In this document: positions 25,822 to 34,220 of the stretch, one piece after another
Position numbering within the stretch: the first letter of the stretch is position 1
How the letters are laid out: the number at the start of each line of letters is the position of its first letter
NCBI GenBank assembly: GCA_934432725.1
Contig: CAKRZE010000007.1
Location: forward strand, 1 to 64,000
From: an uncultured Eubacteriales bacterium
GTDB taxonomy: Bacteria > Bacillota > Clostridia > Oscillospirales > CAG-272
Direction: 5' to 3'
Length of the DNA: 64,000 bases
Notes under the pieces: generated by a model
Seen by the model: the letters and a program-made list of their open reading frames with translations, nothing else
The model's database searches: none
What the model was told of the DNA's origin: nothing
Made by a program: the position numbers and the translations under genes

Positions 25822-26691
25822 TTATTTTTTGTCAAACAGAGCGCGGCGCCTTGTGGCTTCCCGCATCATGCTGCGCATCCCCTCCGCATCGCCGGACTCC
25901 AGCATGGCGCGGAGACGCGCAAATTCCCGGGAGAACAGATCCATGTCCTCAAGCAGGACATCCCGGTTCAAAAGAAACAGCTCTGTCCACATCACATCGT
26001 TGATGCGTGCAATCCGGGTCAGGTCGCGGAAGGAGTCTCCGGTATACGCCTCCAGATGCGTGCAGTCGGTGCAGGTCATCAGCGTGACCGCAATGCAGTG
26101 GGTCAGCTGCGACAGAAATCCGATCATCTCATCGTGCTGCCGGACGGAAAGCTCTGAGATTCGTGCAAAGCCGAGAAGCCTGCCAAGCTCCTTTGCCGTT
26201 TCGATTGCTTCGGGCGTGTTTTTTTCGGTCGGAGTCACGATGTAGTTCGCGCCGCGGAATACTCTGGGATCGGCATAGGCAAAGCCTCCGCCCTCCCTGC
26301 CTGCCATCGGGTGCGTTGGGATAAACTCCGCATCCTGCCGTAGGATCGACTGGACGGCATCCACGACCTGCCCCTTGACGCCGGTCACATCGGTGATCAG
26401 AACGCCCGGGCGGAAATGCTTCTGATTCTCCTTTACCCACTCCACGAAAATGTGGGGATAGAGCGCGAATATAATCAGCTCGGCGCGTCCGATCAGCTCC
26501 GGCTCCGGATGGACGGAGCCTGCGGCGATCAGTCCCTCCCGCATTGCGGTGTCAAGGTCCTCCTGCGAGAGCGTAATGCAGTCTGCGAGAATTCCCTGCG
26601 CGGACAGCGCCTTTGCATAGCTTCCGCCCATGACGCCGAGACCGACGATCAGAATGTGTGTGTGTTTGTTGATTTTCATGTGTATGACCAT
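25822..26691 (-). CDS. tyrA: prephenate dehydrogenase
   Basis: A 289-residue NAD(P)-dependent enzyme converting prephenate to 4-hydroxyphenylpyruvate for tyrosine. The Rossmann motif is IVGLGVMGGSYAKAL; catalytic and substrate regions are TDVTGVKG, FIPTHPMAGREGGGF and DEMIGFLSQLTHCIA. There is no ACT or chorismate mutase domain. The start is ATG 26691 or ATG 26679 (MKINKHTH). Only the distant GAAAGGA at 26713-26719 can serve as ribosome site, separated from 26691 by a 7-bp hairpin. It sits between aroA and the DAHP synthase gene. Confidence 0.92.
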   Translation of the reverse strand: MVIHMKINKHTHILIVGLGVMGGSYAKALSAQGILADCITLSQEDLDTAMREGLIAAGSVHPEPELIGRAELIIFALYPHIFVEWVKENQKHFRPGVLITDVTGVKGQVVDAVQSILRQDAEFIPTHPMAGREGGGFAYADPRVFRGANYIVTPTEKNTPEAIETAKELGRLLGFARISELSVRQHDEMIGFLSQLTHCIAVTLMTCTDCTHLEAYTGDSFRDLTRIARINDVMWTELFLLNRDVLLEDMDLFSREFARLRAMLESGDAEGMRSMMREATRRRALFDKK

Positions 26692-26719
26692 GCTTTTGTG
26701 CAGGCAAAAGCTTCCTTTC
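26691..26719 (-). promoter_or_regulatory. folded leader of tyrA
   Basis: Reading on the minus strand: GAAAGGA (26719-26713), then the perfect hairpin GCTTTTG-CCTGCA-CAAAAGC (26711-26692), then ATG. The linear spacing is 21 nt, too long for normal initiation; folding of the hairpin would bring the ribosome site next to the start codon. Confidence 0.55.
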
Positions 26720-27123
26720 TTCGGAATTGCGGCTGGGGCTGTGCGGTGAAATCATGGCTTTCCGGACGGGGAAGCCGCAAGACGCGGGCGGGAAAGCGGT
26801 ATCCTTCGGTTTTTCGGTATTCGCTATGGGAAACAGTGTTTTAAGGCTGTTTTCGCAGAAAAAAGTCCAGAAACGCAAGCTTTTTCCGTGCCCCGAGGTA
26901 TCCTATAGGGGATCTTTATGCCCGCGGCAGCCGAGTCGGGCTGTGCCCGCAAAGGCACATGGCAGTTTTGCCGGTCCGCTCCGTCTGACACCGCGCCGCG
27001 GCTTTGACCGCAGAGCAATGCTGATAGGAAACACTGATTTAAGGTTGTTTTCGCAGAAAAAAGTCCATAAACGCAAGCCTTTTTTCTGTGAAAACCCGAT
27101 TGATTCAGTGTATCCTGACGGTA
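26720..27123. repeat. spacer with a duplicated 52-bp block
   Basis: Copies at 26829-26880 and 27027-27078 (offset 198 bp) differ at four positions and share TTTTCGCAGAAAAAAGTCC. The second copy runs on into TTTTTTCTGTG, as does the first in altered form. No gene is seen. It splits the aromatic cluster between aroA and tyrA. Confidence 0.75.
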
Positions 27124-28341
27124 TTATTCCTCCGTCTGTTCCGTCCGGATGCCGAGGGAGCGCAGCATATCAAAGAATTCCGGGAGACTTTTTGCCGCAG
27201 CCTGCGCCCCGCGGATTGTTCCGCCGGTCAGGGTCAGCAGAACAGAGAGCGCCATGACGATCCTGTGGTCGTTATGACCGGAAAGAACCTCCCGCGGGCG
27301 GTGAAATTCCTTTGGAAAGATGACCACGGCGTCCTCATGTACGGTGACCGCCGTTCCGAATTTGCGAAGCTCCTGCGCCATAGCCTCCGCCCGGTCGCTT
27401 TCCTTCAGCTTCAGACGGCGGGTTCCGGTAAAGATTCCGCCGTTTTTGGCTGCTGCAACGGCGAAAAGAATCGGGGCAAGATCCGGGCAGTCCGCGAGGT
27501 GTATGGTCGGAGTTCCCTGCTCCAGCATGGAGAAAAAGCGGGCGTATACGCGGTCGCCCTGAAGGCTGTCCGGGGCAAGGCCGGTCACGGTCACACTGCT
27601 GCCGAAGAGATTCAGCGCGTCAAAGAAGGCTGCGTTGGAATAATCGCCCTCGACCCGGACATCGGTCGGCAGAAAGCGCTGCCCTCCCGGAATCCGGAGC
27701 GTGCGTTCTCCCTGCCATTCGGCATGAACGCCAAACAGCGAGAGGGCGCGCAGCGTCAGATCGATATAGGATCTGCTTTCGACCGGCGTTGTCAGAGCAA
27801 TGGAGGAATCCGAAGGGAGCAGCGGCAGGGCAAACAGAAGCCCCGAGATGAACTGGGAGCTGATATTGCCCGGAATTCTGAATTCTCCGGGGAGCAGCGG
27901 ACCGCGCACGCGAAGGCATCCGTCTGCCTGCGCATAGCAGAGTCCTCTTTCGCGGCAAAGCGATTCATACACGCTCATCGGGCGCGCAAGAAGCGATTCC
28001 GCCCCCGTCAGGACGGTTTCTCCGTCCGAAAGCAGGCAGACCGGCGTGAAAAACCGGAGGGTACTGCCGCTTTCCCGGCAGCAGAGCGTTTTTTCGGGGG
28101 TGGGGCAGAGCGCATCAAAGCCGCAGACCGTCACGGCTTGCGGAGCCGTCCGGGTGACCTCCGCTCCGCAGGCGGTCAGGCAATCCACGGTTGCCGACAC
28201 ATCCTCGCTCTGCCCGATCCCCTCAATTCTGCTTTTGCCGCGGGCAAGTCCGGCACAGAGCAGCATGCGGTGCGCCATACTCTTGGAGGGAGGCGCCTGT
28301 ACGGTCCCGTGCGCCGTTCCCGGCTGGATTTCCAATGTCAT
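27124..28341 (-). CDS. aroA: 3-phosphoshikimate 1-carboxyvinyltransferase (EPSP synthase)
   Basis: A 405-residue enzyme that adds PEP to shikimate-3-phosphate. Motifs: PPSKSMAHRMLL (phosphate-binding), CRESGSTLRFF (PEP-site loop), PGNISSQFISGLL, VEGDYSNAAFF, RLKLKESDRAEAM and SGHNDHRIVMAL. The loop ESGST replaces the GNAGT of plant-type enzymes. The start overlaps the aroQ stop by 4 bp (ATGA), so aroQ and aroA are translationally coupled. The order in transcription is aroQ, aroA, tyrA. Confidence 0.95.
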   Translation of the reverse strand: MTLEIQPGTAHGTVQAPPSKSMAHRMLLCAGLARGKSRIEGIGQSEDVSATVDCLTACGAEVTRTAPQAVTVCGFDALCPTPEKTLCCRESGSTLRFFTPVCLLSDGETVLTGAESLLARPMSVYESLCRERGLCYAQADGCLRVRGPLLPGEFRIPGNISSQFISGLLFALPLLPSDSSIALTTPVESRSYIDLTLRALSLFGVHAEWQGERTLRIPGGQRFLPTDVRVEGDYSNAAFFDALNLFGSSVTVTGLAPDSLQGDRVYARFFSMLEQGTPTIHLADCPDLAPILFAVAAAKNGGIFTGTRRLKLKESDRAEAMAQELRKFGTAVTVHEDAVVIFPKEFHRPREVLSGHNDHRIVMALSVLLTLTGGTIRGAQAAAKSLPEFFDMLRSLGIRTEQTEE

Positions 28342-28796
28342 GTCTCCGGTCCCTCCTTGCGCTCGCGCAGATGGGCAAGCAGGAGGTCAATCGCCTCCAG
28401 ATAGCCGTCGGTGCCGTGTCCCTGTACGACAAAGGCGCATGCCTGACGGATATAGCTGATCTGCCGGAACGCCTCTCGCTCGGACACACGGGAAATATGA
28501 ACCTCTGCTGCCGGGATGCTGACCGCCTGAAGTGCGTCCAGCAGGGCAACGCTGGTGTGCGTGTACGCGCCGGGGTTGATGACGATGCCGTCGGTTCCGT
28601 CGAAATACGCCTCCTGGATCCGATCGACAAGGGCGCCCTCATGGTTGGACTGGAAAAAGCTGATTTCGGCGCCGGACGCTTCGCCGTAGGCGCGGATCCG
28701 GTCCAGCAGGGAGGCATAGGTTTCCGTTCCGTAATGCTTCGGCTCCCGGATGCCGAGCAGGTTGAGGTTCGGACCGTTTATGACAAGAAGTTTCAT
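28338..28796 (-). CDS. aroQ: type II 3-dehydroquinate dehydratase
   Basis: A 152-residue enzyme that forms dehydroshikimate. The family start MKLLVINGPNLNLLGIREP, the catalytic Tyr in KHYGTETYASL, FFQSNHEGALVDRIQ, INPGAYTHTSVALLDAL, and VEVHISRV-like EVHISRVSEREAFR are all present. I chose ATG 28796 on this basis. GAAAGGA lies 40 nt upstream with a hairpin between, and no other ribosome site is nearer. It overlaps aroA by 4 bp. Confidence 0.95.
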   Translation of the reverse strand: MKLLVINGPNLNLLGIREPKHYGTETYASLLDRIRAYGEASGAEISFFQSNHEGALVDRIQEAYFDGTDGIVINPGAYTHTSVALLDALQAVSIPAAEVHISRVSEREAFRQISYIRQACAFVVQGHGTDGYLEAIDLLLAHLRERKEGPET

Positions 28797-28842
28797 GGGC
28801 TTTGTGTTCCTGCCGACAGCGGGCGGGCAGGGCAATCCTTTC
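28796..28842 (-). promoter_or_regulatory. folded leader of aroQ
   Basis: On the minus strand GAAAGGA (28842-28836), then CCTGCC (28831-28826) and GGCAGG (28814-28809) that pair around an 11-nt loop, then 12 nt and ATG 28796. The same order as in the tyrA and rbfA leaders. Confidence 0.5.
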
Positions 28843-28889
28843 CTGAAAACTGGAGTTTGAACTATGTGCACGGTGCGGTGTACAGAGGC

Positions 28890-30137
28890 TCAGAGGGCTG
28901 CTTCCCGGAGAGAAAGGAGCCTTTCGGCGGTTTCCTCCGGAGAACCTCCGGCATGCACCACGGTATCGCAGGTGCCGAAATAGCGTTCATACCGTTCCTC
29001 ATACCGCTTCCGAATGGCTTCCCGGCTCAGGGCTAGCGGGCGGTCGGGTGTCGGGACAAGCGTATCGGGTGCACGGTCTATCAGAAAGATTCGTCCGTTC
29101 CGCTTCAGGCGGGCAACGTTGATGTCCCTTAGAACCGCACCGCCGCCGGTTGCAATGACCCAGCCCGTCAGGGGAGCAGCCTGCTCCCCGATCACCTTCT
29201 CTTCCAGCTCCCGGAAGCCCGATTCCCCGCGCAGCCTGAATATTTCGGTCACCGGCATGCCGGCAGCCGCTTCGATCCGCTCGTCCAGGTCAAGGAACGG
29301 GCGGGAAAGCTTTGCGGCAAGCAGCTTTCCTACGGTTGTTTTGCCGCAGCCCGGCATGCCGGTCAGAACGATGTTTTCCTTTTCGGCAAAAATCGTCCGG
29401 AATACGGTTTCGGTGAGGTTTTGGGGAAATTCTGTCCCCGTAAACAGCGCGGAGGCTGCGACCGCCTGAGAGACCAGCATGTAAAGACCGCCCTCTGCCG
29501 GGATTCCGGCTTTCAGCGCCTCCGAAACAAGCGGGGTGCGCAGTGGGTTATAGATGACGTCCGCAACACCGCGCAGCACAGGGAATTCACAAAGCCGGAC
29601 CGGCTGAGCATCTTCTGCGGGAAACATGCCGCAGGGCGTCGTGTTGATCAGGTACGATGCGTCCCGGTGGTTTTTCAGGGCTTCGTCATAGGTGAGGCTT
29701 CCCTCGCGCCCCGTCCGGCTGACCCGGATGATTTCGGAGGCTCCGAGGCTTTCCAGCACGGCACATGCCGTTTTGCTTGTTCCTCCTGTGCCGAGCACCA
29801 GCGTTTTTGCGCCGGCAGGACGGATGCCGATGCGGGCAAGGAGGGCGGAAAGTCCGAAAAAGTCCGTGTTGTATCCGGAAAGCTTCCCTGCCCGGTTGAC
29901 GATGGTGTTGACGGCGCCGATTTTTTCTGCCTGCTCTGAAATTTCATCCAGATACGGCAGAACCGCCTGCTTGTACGGGATGGTGACGTTGATTGCCCGG
30001 AATTCCCTGCGTCTCAGAAAGCCGTCAAGCGCGGACGGCGTAAGCTCGCAGAGCTCATACGGGTAGGAGGCGATTCTGTTGTGGATTTCACGGGAAAAGC
30101 TGTGCGTCAGCCTTTCTCCGATGCAGCCGTATTCCAT
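28890..30137 (-). CDS. aroE-aroK: shikimate dehydrogenase-shikimate kinase fusion
   Basis: A 415-residue bifunctional protein. Residues 1-250 are AroE: GERLTHSFS, NVTIPYK (catalytic K56), GAVNTIV, YNTDFFG (D92) and the Rossmann loop GTGGTSKTA. Residues 255-415 are AroK: Walker A GMPGCGKTT (260-268), DLDERIE, FRELEEKVIGE and ATGGGAVLR. It reduces dehydroshikimate and then phosphorylates shikimate, two consecutive steps. ATG 30137 follows AAGGAGG. The domains are joined by a very short linker with no frameshift. Separate genes are the common arrangement; fusions are known in some Clostridia. Confidence 0.95.
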   Translation of the reverse strand: MEYGCIGERLTHSFSREIHNRIASYPYELCELTPSALDGFLRRREFRAINVTIPYKQAVLPYLDEISEQAEKIGAVNTIVNRAGKLSGYNTDFFGLSALLARIGIRPAGAKTLVLGTGGTSKTACAVLESLGASEIIRVSRTGREGSLTYDEALKNHRDASYLINTTPCGMFPAEDAQPVRLCEFPVLRGVADVIYNPLRTPLVSEALKAGIPAEGGLYMLVSQAVAASALFTGTEFPQNLTETVFRTIFAEKENIVLTGMPGCGKTTVGKLLAAKLSRPFLDLDERIEAAAGMPVTEIFRLRGESGFRELEEKVIGEQAAPLTGWVIATGGGAVLRDINVARLKRNGRIFLIDRAPDTLVPTPDRPLALSREAIRKRYEERYERYFGTCDTVVHAGGSPEETAERLLSLREAAL

Positions 30138-30495
30138 GGCGTGGTCCTCCTTCACGGGATATGAAAAATGTTTGGATTCGTCCGGGCTGCGCCCGGGCAG
30201 CTGTGTGTGCTTTTCAGGAACGCTGTGCGCGGCGGGCAAGGTTCCGGGGGGACACGGAATGAAGGCGCAGCCACGCTTTTGCAGGTCTGCCCGGTATCAT
30301 TCCGGCAAGGTCGGAGCCTGCATGCACCGGACGCCATTCCGCGCGGGGAACCAAGCGTCCCGGGTCTGCCAAAGGCTCGCGGCTGCGGGGGCATTCCGCC
30401 GCCATGTGCCGGAGCCTTGCGGTTTCGGAGACATTCCCGCCGCATGCGCCGAGCCTCGCGGCTTCCAAATGCCTGCCGCCTGTATTGCCTGGGAC
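30138..30495. other. 358-bp spacer inside the aromatic cluster
   Basis: No gene seen. A degenerate tandem block of about 41 bp lies at roughly 30390-30470: CATTCCGCCGCCATGTGCCG followed by CATTCCCGCCGCATGCGCCG. CCGGGC-TGC-GCCCGG near 30180-30200 can form a short hairpin. Confidence 0.45.
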
Positions 30496-31608
30496 TTACG
30501 GGCTGCCGGGCGCGAGAAAGTCCGTGCCGAACCGCAGCGCCAGAAGATCGCAGATCACCAGCGCGGTCACACTGTCGCAGACGATTCTTGCCCGGTGAAT
30601 GATCGCCGGATCGTGCCTGCCGGTCAGGGACAGAACGGCATTTGCCCCCGCCGAAAGATCCACGGTCTCCTGCGGCAGAAAGACGGACGGCGTGGGCTTG
30701 ACTGCGGTGCGGAAGAGAATCGGCATTCCGTTTGTAATGCCGCCGTTGATGCCGCCGTTATGATTGGTGACGGTTACCGCGCGTCCGCCGCGCATCCGGA
30801 AAGCATCGTTTGCCTGACTGCCGCGCAGCTCCGCCATCCGGAAACCGGCGCCGAATTCAATTCCCTTCACTGCCGGGACCGAGAACATGGCGTGCGCCAG
30901 AAGCCCCTCTACCGTGTCGAACCACGGCTCGCCGACTCCGGCCGGGATCCCGGTTACGGCGGTTTCCAGAATGCCCCCCACGCTGTCGCCGTCCTTTTTT
31001 GCCGCGAGAATTTCCGCTGTCATGCGGTCCCTTGCGGCAGGCTCCAGCACTGCAAAGGGGGTATCTGCCAGACGCTTCAGCTCGTCTGTCAAAGCCGTCT
31101 CGTCTTCGGAGAAAGCGCGGTCCCGGACATGGGCAAGCTGAAGAATGTGTGAGCCGATCCGGATTCCCTTTTCCTCCAGAGCGCCTGCGGCAATGGCGCC
31201 CGCCGCGGTCAGGGCTGCCGTCAGTCTGCCGGAGAAATGACCGCCTCCCCGTGCATCCTGCCAGCCGTGGTACTTCATCTGCGCCGTGAGGTCGGCGTGT
31301 CCCGGACGTGCCAGCGTGCTTTGCCTTTCATAGTCCGCATCGTTGATATTTTCGTTCGGAATGCGGATCAGGATCGGAGTTCCGGTCGTTTTGCCGCGGT
31401 AAACGCCGCTTTCCAGAACAAACGGGTCCTGCTCTACCCGCGCGGTGGAAATACTGCCGGCAGGTCTGCGGAGCGATAGCCAGCGGCGGAGCCTGTCCTC
31501 ATCAACCGGAATGCCGGGGGCAAGTCCGTCGATGACCGCGCTGACCGAGCCTCCGTGGCTTTCGCCGCAGAGTGTGACCGCAACGCTGGAGCCGAATGTG
31601 TTTTTCAT
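30496..31608 (-). CDS. aroC: chorismate synthase
   Basis: A 370-residue FMN-dependent enzyme producing chorismate from EPSP. Signature regions: GESHGGSVSAVIDG near the start, PGHADLTAQMKYHGWQDARGGGHFSGR, IGSHILQLAHV, GDSVGGILETAVTGIPAGVGEPWFD and NHNGGINGGITNGMPILFR. The start ATG 31608 (MKNTFGSSVAVTLCGESHGG) lies after TTGGAGGATATCAGAGTT. It stands between aroB and aroE-aroK with long spacers on both sides. Confidence 0.96.
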   Translation of the reverse strand: MKNTFGSSVAVTLCGESHGGSVSAVIDGLAPGIPVDEDRLRRWLSLRRPAGSISTARVEQDPFVLESGVYRGKTTGTPILIRIPNENINDADYERQSTLARPGHADLTAQMKYHGWQDARGGGHFSGRLTAALTAAGAIAAGALEEKGIRIGSHILQLAHVRDRAFSEDETALTDELKRLADTPFAVLEPAARDRMTAEILAAKKDGDSVGGILETAVTGIPAGVGEPWFDTVEGLLAHAMFSVPAVKGIEFGAGFRMAELRGSQANDAFRMRGGRAVTVTNHNGGINGGITNGMPILFRTAVKPTPSVFLPQETVDLSAGANAVLSLTGRHDPAIIHRARIVCDSVTALVICDLLALRFGTDFLAPGSP

Positions 31609-32026
31609 AACTCTGATATCCTCCAAGGAATTGATTTTCGGAATACGCAAGGGGAGATGCGGTGTGCCGCATCCCGGAGCAAAGAGGTCATATCGGGGAC
31701 GGAATTCCGTCCGGCGGAGGCTGCCCTGAGACGCTGCCGGTTCCCGGACCGCGATGAAAAGCCGGGAGCGGCTCGGGGGATGCTGCTTTTCTGTGTTTGC
31801 CGGATGCCGGCTGGCATGCTTTTCCCGCTCCGCTTATAATCGGGGCTGGAATTCCGCCCGGCTGCCGCACCGGTATGCTGCAAGCCGCCGCGCAGTCCCG
31901 GTTGTATGATGAAACGCCGGAGTTGACCGCTCATCCGGCGCGTGCCTTGCTGCAAAGCGGAGGAGCGGCGCCGGCTTCTGCTGCCCGTGCGGACCGGGAT
32001 CGGACTGCATGCGGCAGAACCCTTCT
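31609..32026. other. 418-bp spacer inside the aromatic cluster
   Basis: No gene seen. It contains the 16-bp palindrome GGACGGAATTCCGTCC (about 31698-31713) and a related block GGCTGGAATTCCGCCC about 145 bp further on, suggesting another degenerate tandem repeat. Confidence 0.45.
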
Positions 32027-33031
32027 TTAAAGCCCGAAGCAGTCCGCAAAACGTTCCTTCAGCGCCTCAACCGTCATGCTTTGCAGTACAAAGCTGCCCG
32101 GCTCTCTGCACAGAACCGCCGTCACGCCGGGGGAGGAGCTCTTTTTGTCGTGCGCAACCGCTTCCCAGACAGCCTCCGGCGCACAGGGGAGCCCGGTCGG
32201 CAGTCCCAGCCGCTCAAGGACGCGCCGGAGCCGTTCTCTCACCGGCTTTTCACACATGGGAAGCATGCCGATCGCCACGCATTCGCCGTGCAGAAGCCCG
32301 GATGCGCTTTCGATTCCGTGTCCGATGGTATGTCCGAAGTTCAGCACGCGGCGCAGCCCCGACTCCCTGACATCCTGCTCGACGACCGCTTTTTTGATTT
32401 TCAGGGAGCTTAGTATAATTTCGTCAAGGTGCTCCTCCGGATTCTCCGCTTCAAACAGGGAAAACAGCGCGGCATCGGAGGTCAGCGCCATTTTGACGCT
32501 TTCCGCCATGCCGTTTGCAACCTGGCGCGGCGGAAGCGTCCGGAGCACCTCCGGGTCGATCAGCACGCGGCGCGGCTGCTTGAAGGCACCGACAATGTTT
32601 TTATAGCCGCCGAAGTCGATTGCCGTTTTCCCGCCGATGGAGGAATCGACCTGAGACAGAAGTGTGGTCGGGACGTTGTAAAAATCAATGCCCCGCATAT
32701 AGCATGCCGCCGCAAAGCCGCAAAGGTCCCCTACAACGCCGCCGCCTACCGCCACGGCACAGTCTCCTCTTGTGAACCGGAGCGAGGTCATTTTTTCCTC
32801 CAAGGCGGCAAACTGCTCCAGACTTTTGCTGCTCTCCCCCGCGGGAATCGTGACAATGACCGGAGCCGATGCGCATGCCGCGACTGCTTCGGCATATTCG
32901 GCAGGGACGCCGCTGTCCGTGACGATCAGCACCTTTCGGTCAAGGGAAAAAAGCGTTCCCGCATCCTTCAGAGCGCCGCGCCGCACCGTGATGGCATAGC
33001 TGTCCGCTCCGAGCTCCATGTTCAGTTCCAT
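32027..33031 (-). CDS. aroB: 3-dehydroquinate synthase
   Basis: A 334-residue NAD- and metal-dependent enzyme, second step of the shikimate pathway. Motifs: GVPAEYAEAV, IPAGESSKSLEQF, CAVAVGGGVVGDLCGFAAACYMRG, PTTLLSQVDSSIGGKTAIDFGGYKN and the metal ligands in NFGHTIGHGIES and HGECVAIGM. The start is ATG 33031 (MELNMELG) after GGAAAGGAC, or ATG 33019. It follows pheA by 91 bp. Confidence 0.95.
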   Translation of the reverse strand: MELNMELGADSYAITVRRGALKDAGTLFSLDRKVLIVTDSGVPAEYAEAVAACASAPVIVTIPAGESSKSLEQFAALEEKMTSLRFTRGDCAVAVGGGVVGDLCGFAAACYMRGIDFYNVPTTLLSQVDSSIGGKTAIDFGGYKNIVGAFKQPRRVLIDPEVLRTLPPRQVANGMAESVKMALTSDAALFSLFEAENPEEHLDEIILSSLKIKKAVVEQDVRESGLRRVLNFGHTIGHGIESASGLLHGECVAIGMLPMCEKPVRERLRRVLERLGLPTGLPCAPEAVWEAVAHDKKSSSPGVTAVLCREPGSFVLQSMTVEALKERFADCFGL

Positions 33032-33122
33032 GGTGATCCGTCCTTTCCGTTTCCGGTTGTTCTCCGGGCATATAGACTGATTTGACCGGAAGCCTCCGAA
33101 AGAGGCGCCGGCTTTGCTTCAT

Positions 33123-34220
33123 TCATCCGATCTCGGCATGCCGCCGATAGGTTCCGGCAGGCTTCAGACGGTCGCAGCAGCCGGCAAGCTCCCGCAGCAT
33201 GGCGTCGCCCTCCGCGCTGCGGAGACAGCCCTCCGCTTCGACATAGAAATAATATTCCCACGGCAGGTCCTTCATCGGACGGCTGCGGAGCGTCCGCATG
33301 TTAAAGCCGTGTCTGCCGATGATATTGACCGCCTCCGCAAGGGACCCCGCCTGGTTTCTGACGGTAAAGACCAAAATGAACCGCGATTCCATGGCGGACA
33401 GCGCCGGCTCTGCCTGCACTCTCGAAAAAACCGCAAAGCGCGTGGTGTTGAAGCCGCTTTCGTTGATGCCCTCTGCCAGAACGGACAGACCGTACAGCTT
33501 TGCCGTTTCCCCGCTGGCGATTGCAGCCACGGAGGGGTCGCCGTCCGTTTTGACCTTCCGGGCTGCCGTTGCGGTGTTGGCGTACGGCACCTCGCGAAGC
33601 CCGTTTTTCCGGATAAACGGTGCGCATTGGCTCAGCGCCTGCGGATGGCTGATCACCGTTTTGATGTCGCCGAGCGCCGTGCCGGGGAGTCCGATCAGGT
33701 CCTGCATGATTTTCAGCTCATAGATGCCGTTGACGTACAGAGAGCCCTGAAACATGAGGTCCGTGACCTGCCCGACCTCTCCGGCATAGCTGTTTTCCAG
33801 CGGGAGCACCGCACAGTCGCAGCTGCCCTCCTCCACCGCACGGTATGCCTCCGCAAAGCCGCCGAAGGCGATTCTCTGTGCGGACGGAAAGATCCTTCCT
33901 GCCGCAATGTGGGCAAAGGCTCCCTCGGTGCCGCTGTATGCGACCCGCATTCCGGTCAAAAGCTTTGTCTGATAGCTTCTGGAGAGCGCCATGACCTCCT
34001 TTTGCAGCTGTATGTAATAGGACCGGATTTCCGGGTCCTCTACAGCCGAAGCACTGCGGCGGAGCACCTCCTCCTCCCGCACGGGATCGGTTACGGGAAG
34101 GGCGTGTTCTTTTTTATAGGCGGCAACCAGCCGGGAAGCCTCCATGCGGCGGGTGAACTGCCTTGCGATTTCCGCATCGGCTTCGTTGATGATTGCGCGG
34201 GCTTTTTCCAGTTGATTCAT
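33123..34220 (-). CDS. pheA: bifunctional chorismate mutase/prephenate dehydratase
   Basis: A 365-residue P-protein. Residues 1-90 are an AroQ-class chorismate mutase (LEKARAIINEADAEIARQFTRRM). Residues 95-275 are prephenate dehydratase (VAYSGTEGAFAHIAAGRIF, PLENSYAGEVGQV, and the catalytic ESGFNTTRFAVF). The C-terminal ACT domain contains ESRFILVF and probably binds phenylalanine for feedback inhibition. It makes phenylpyruvate from chorismate. ATG 34220 lies 10 nt after AAGAAGGAAA. It is separated by 967 bp from the aminotransferase gene upstream. Confidence 0.95.
   Translation of the reverse strand: MNQLEKARAIINEADAEIARQFTRRMEASRLVAAYKKEHALPVTDPVREEEVLRRSASAVEDPEIRSYYIQLQKEVMALSRSYQTKLLTGMRVAYSGTEGAFAHIAAGRIFPSAQRIAFGGFAEAYRAVEEGSCDCAVLPLENSYAGEVGQVTDLMFQGSLYVNGIYELKIMQDLIGLPGTALGDIKTVISHPQALSQCAPFIRKNGLREVPYANTATAARKVKTDGDPSVAAIASGETAKLYGLSVLAEGINESGFNTTRFAVFSRVQAEPALSAMESRFILVFTVRNQAGSLAEAVNIIGRHGFNMRTLRSRPMKDLPWEYYFYVEAEGCLRSAEGDAMLRELAGCCDRLKPAGTYRRHAEIG

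Noticed and set aside
26829..27078. Insertion-sequence ends
   Set aside because: The two copies are direct, not inverted, with no transposase frame between them and no target duplication noticed.
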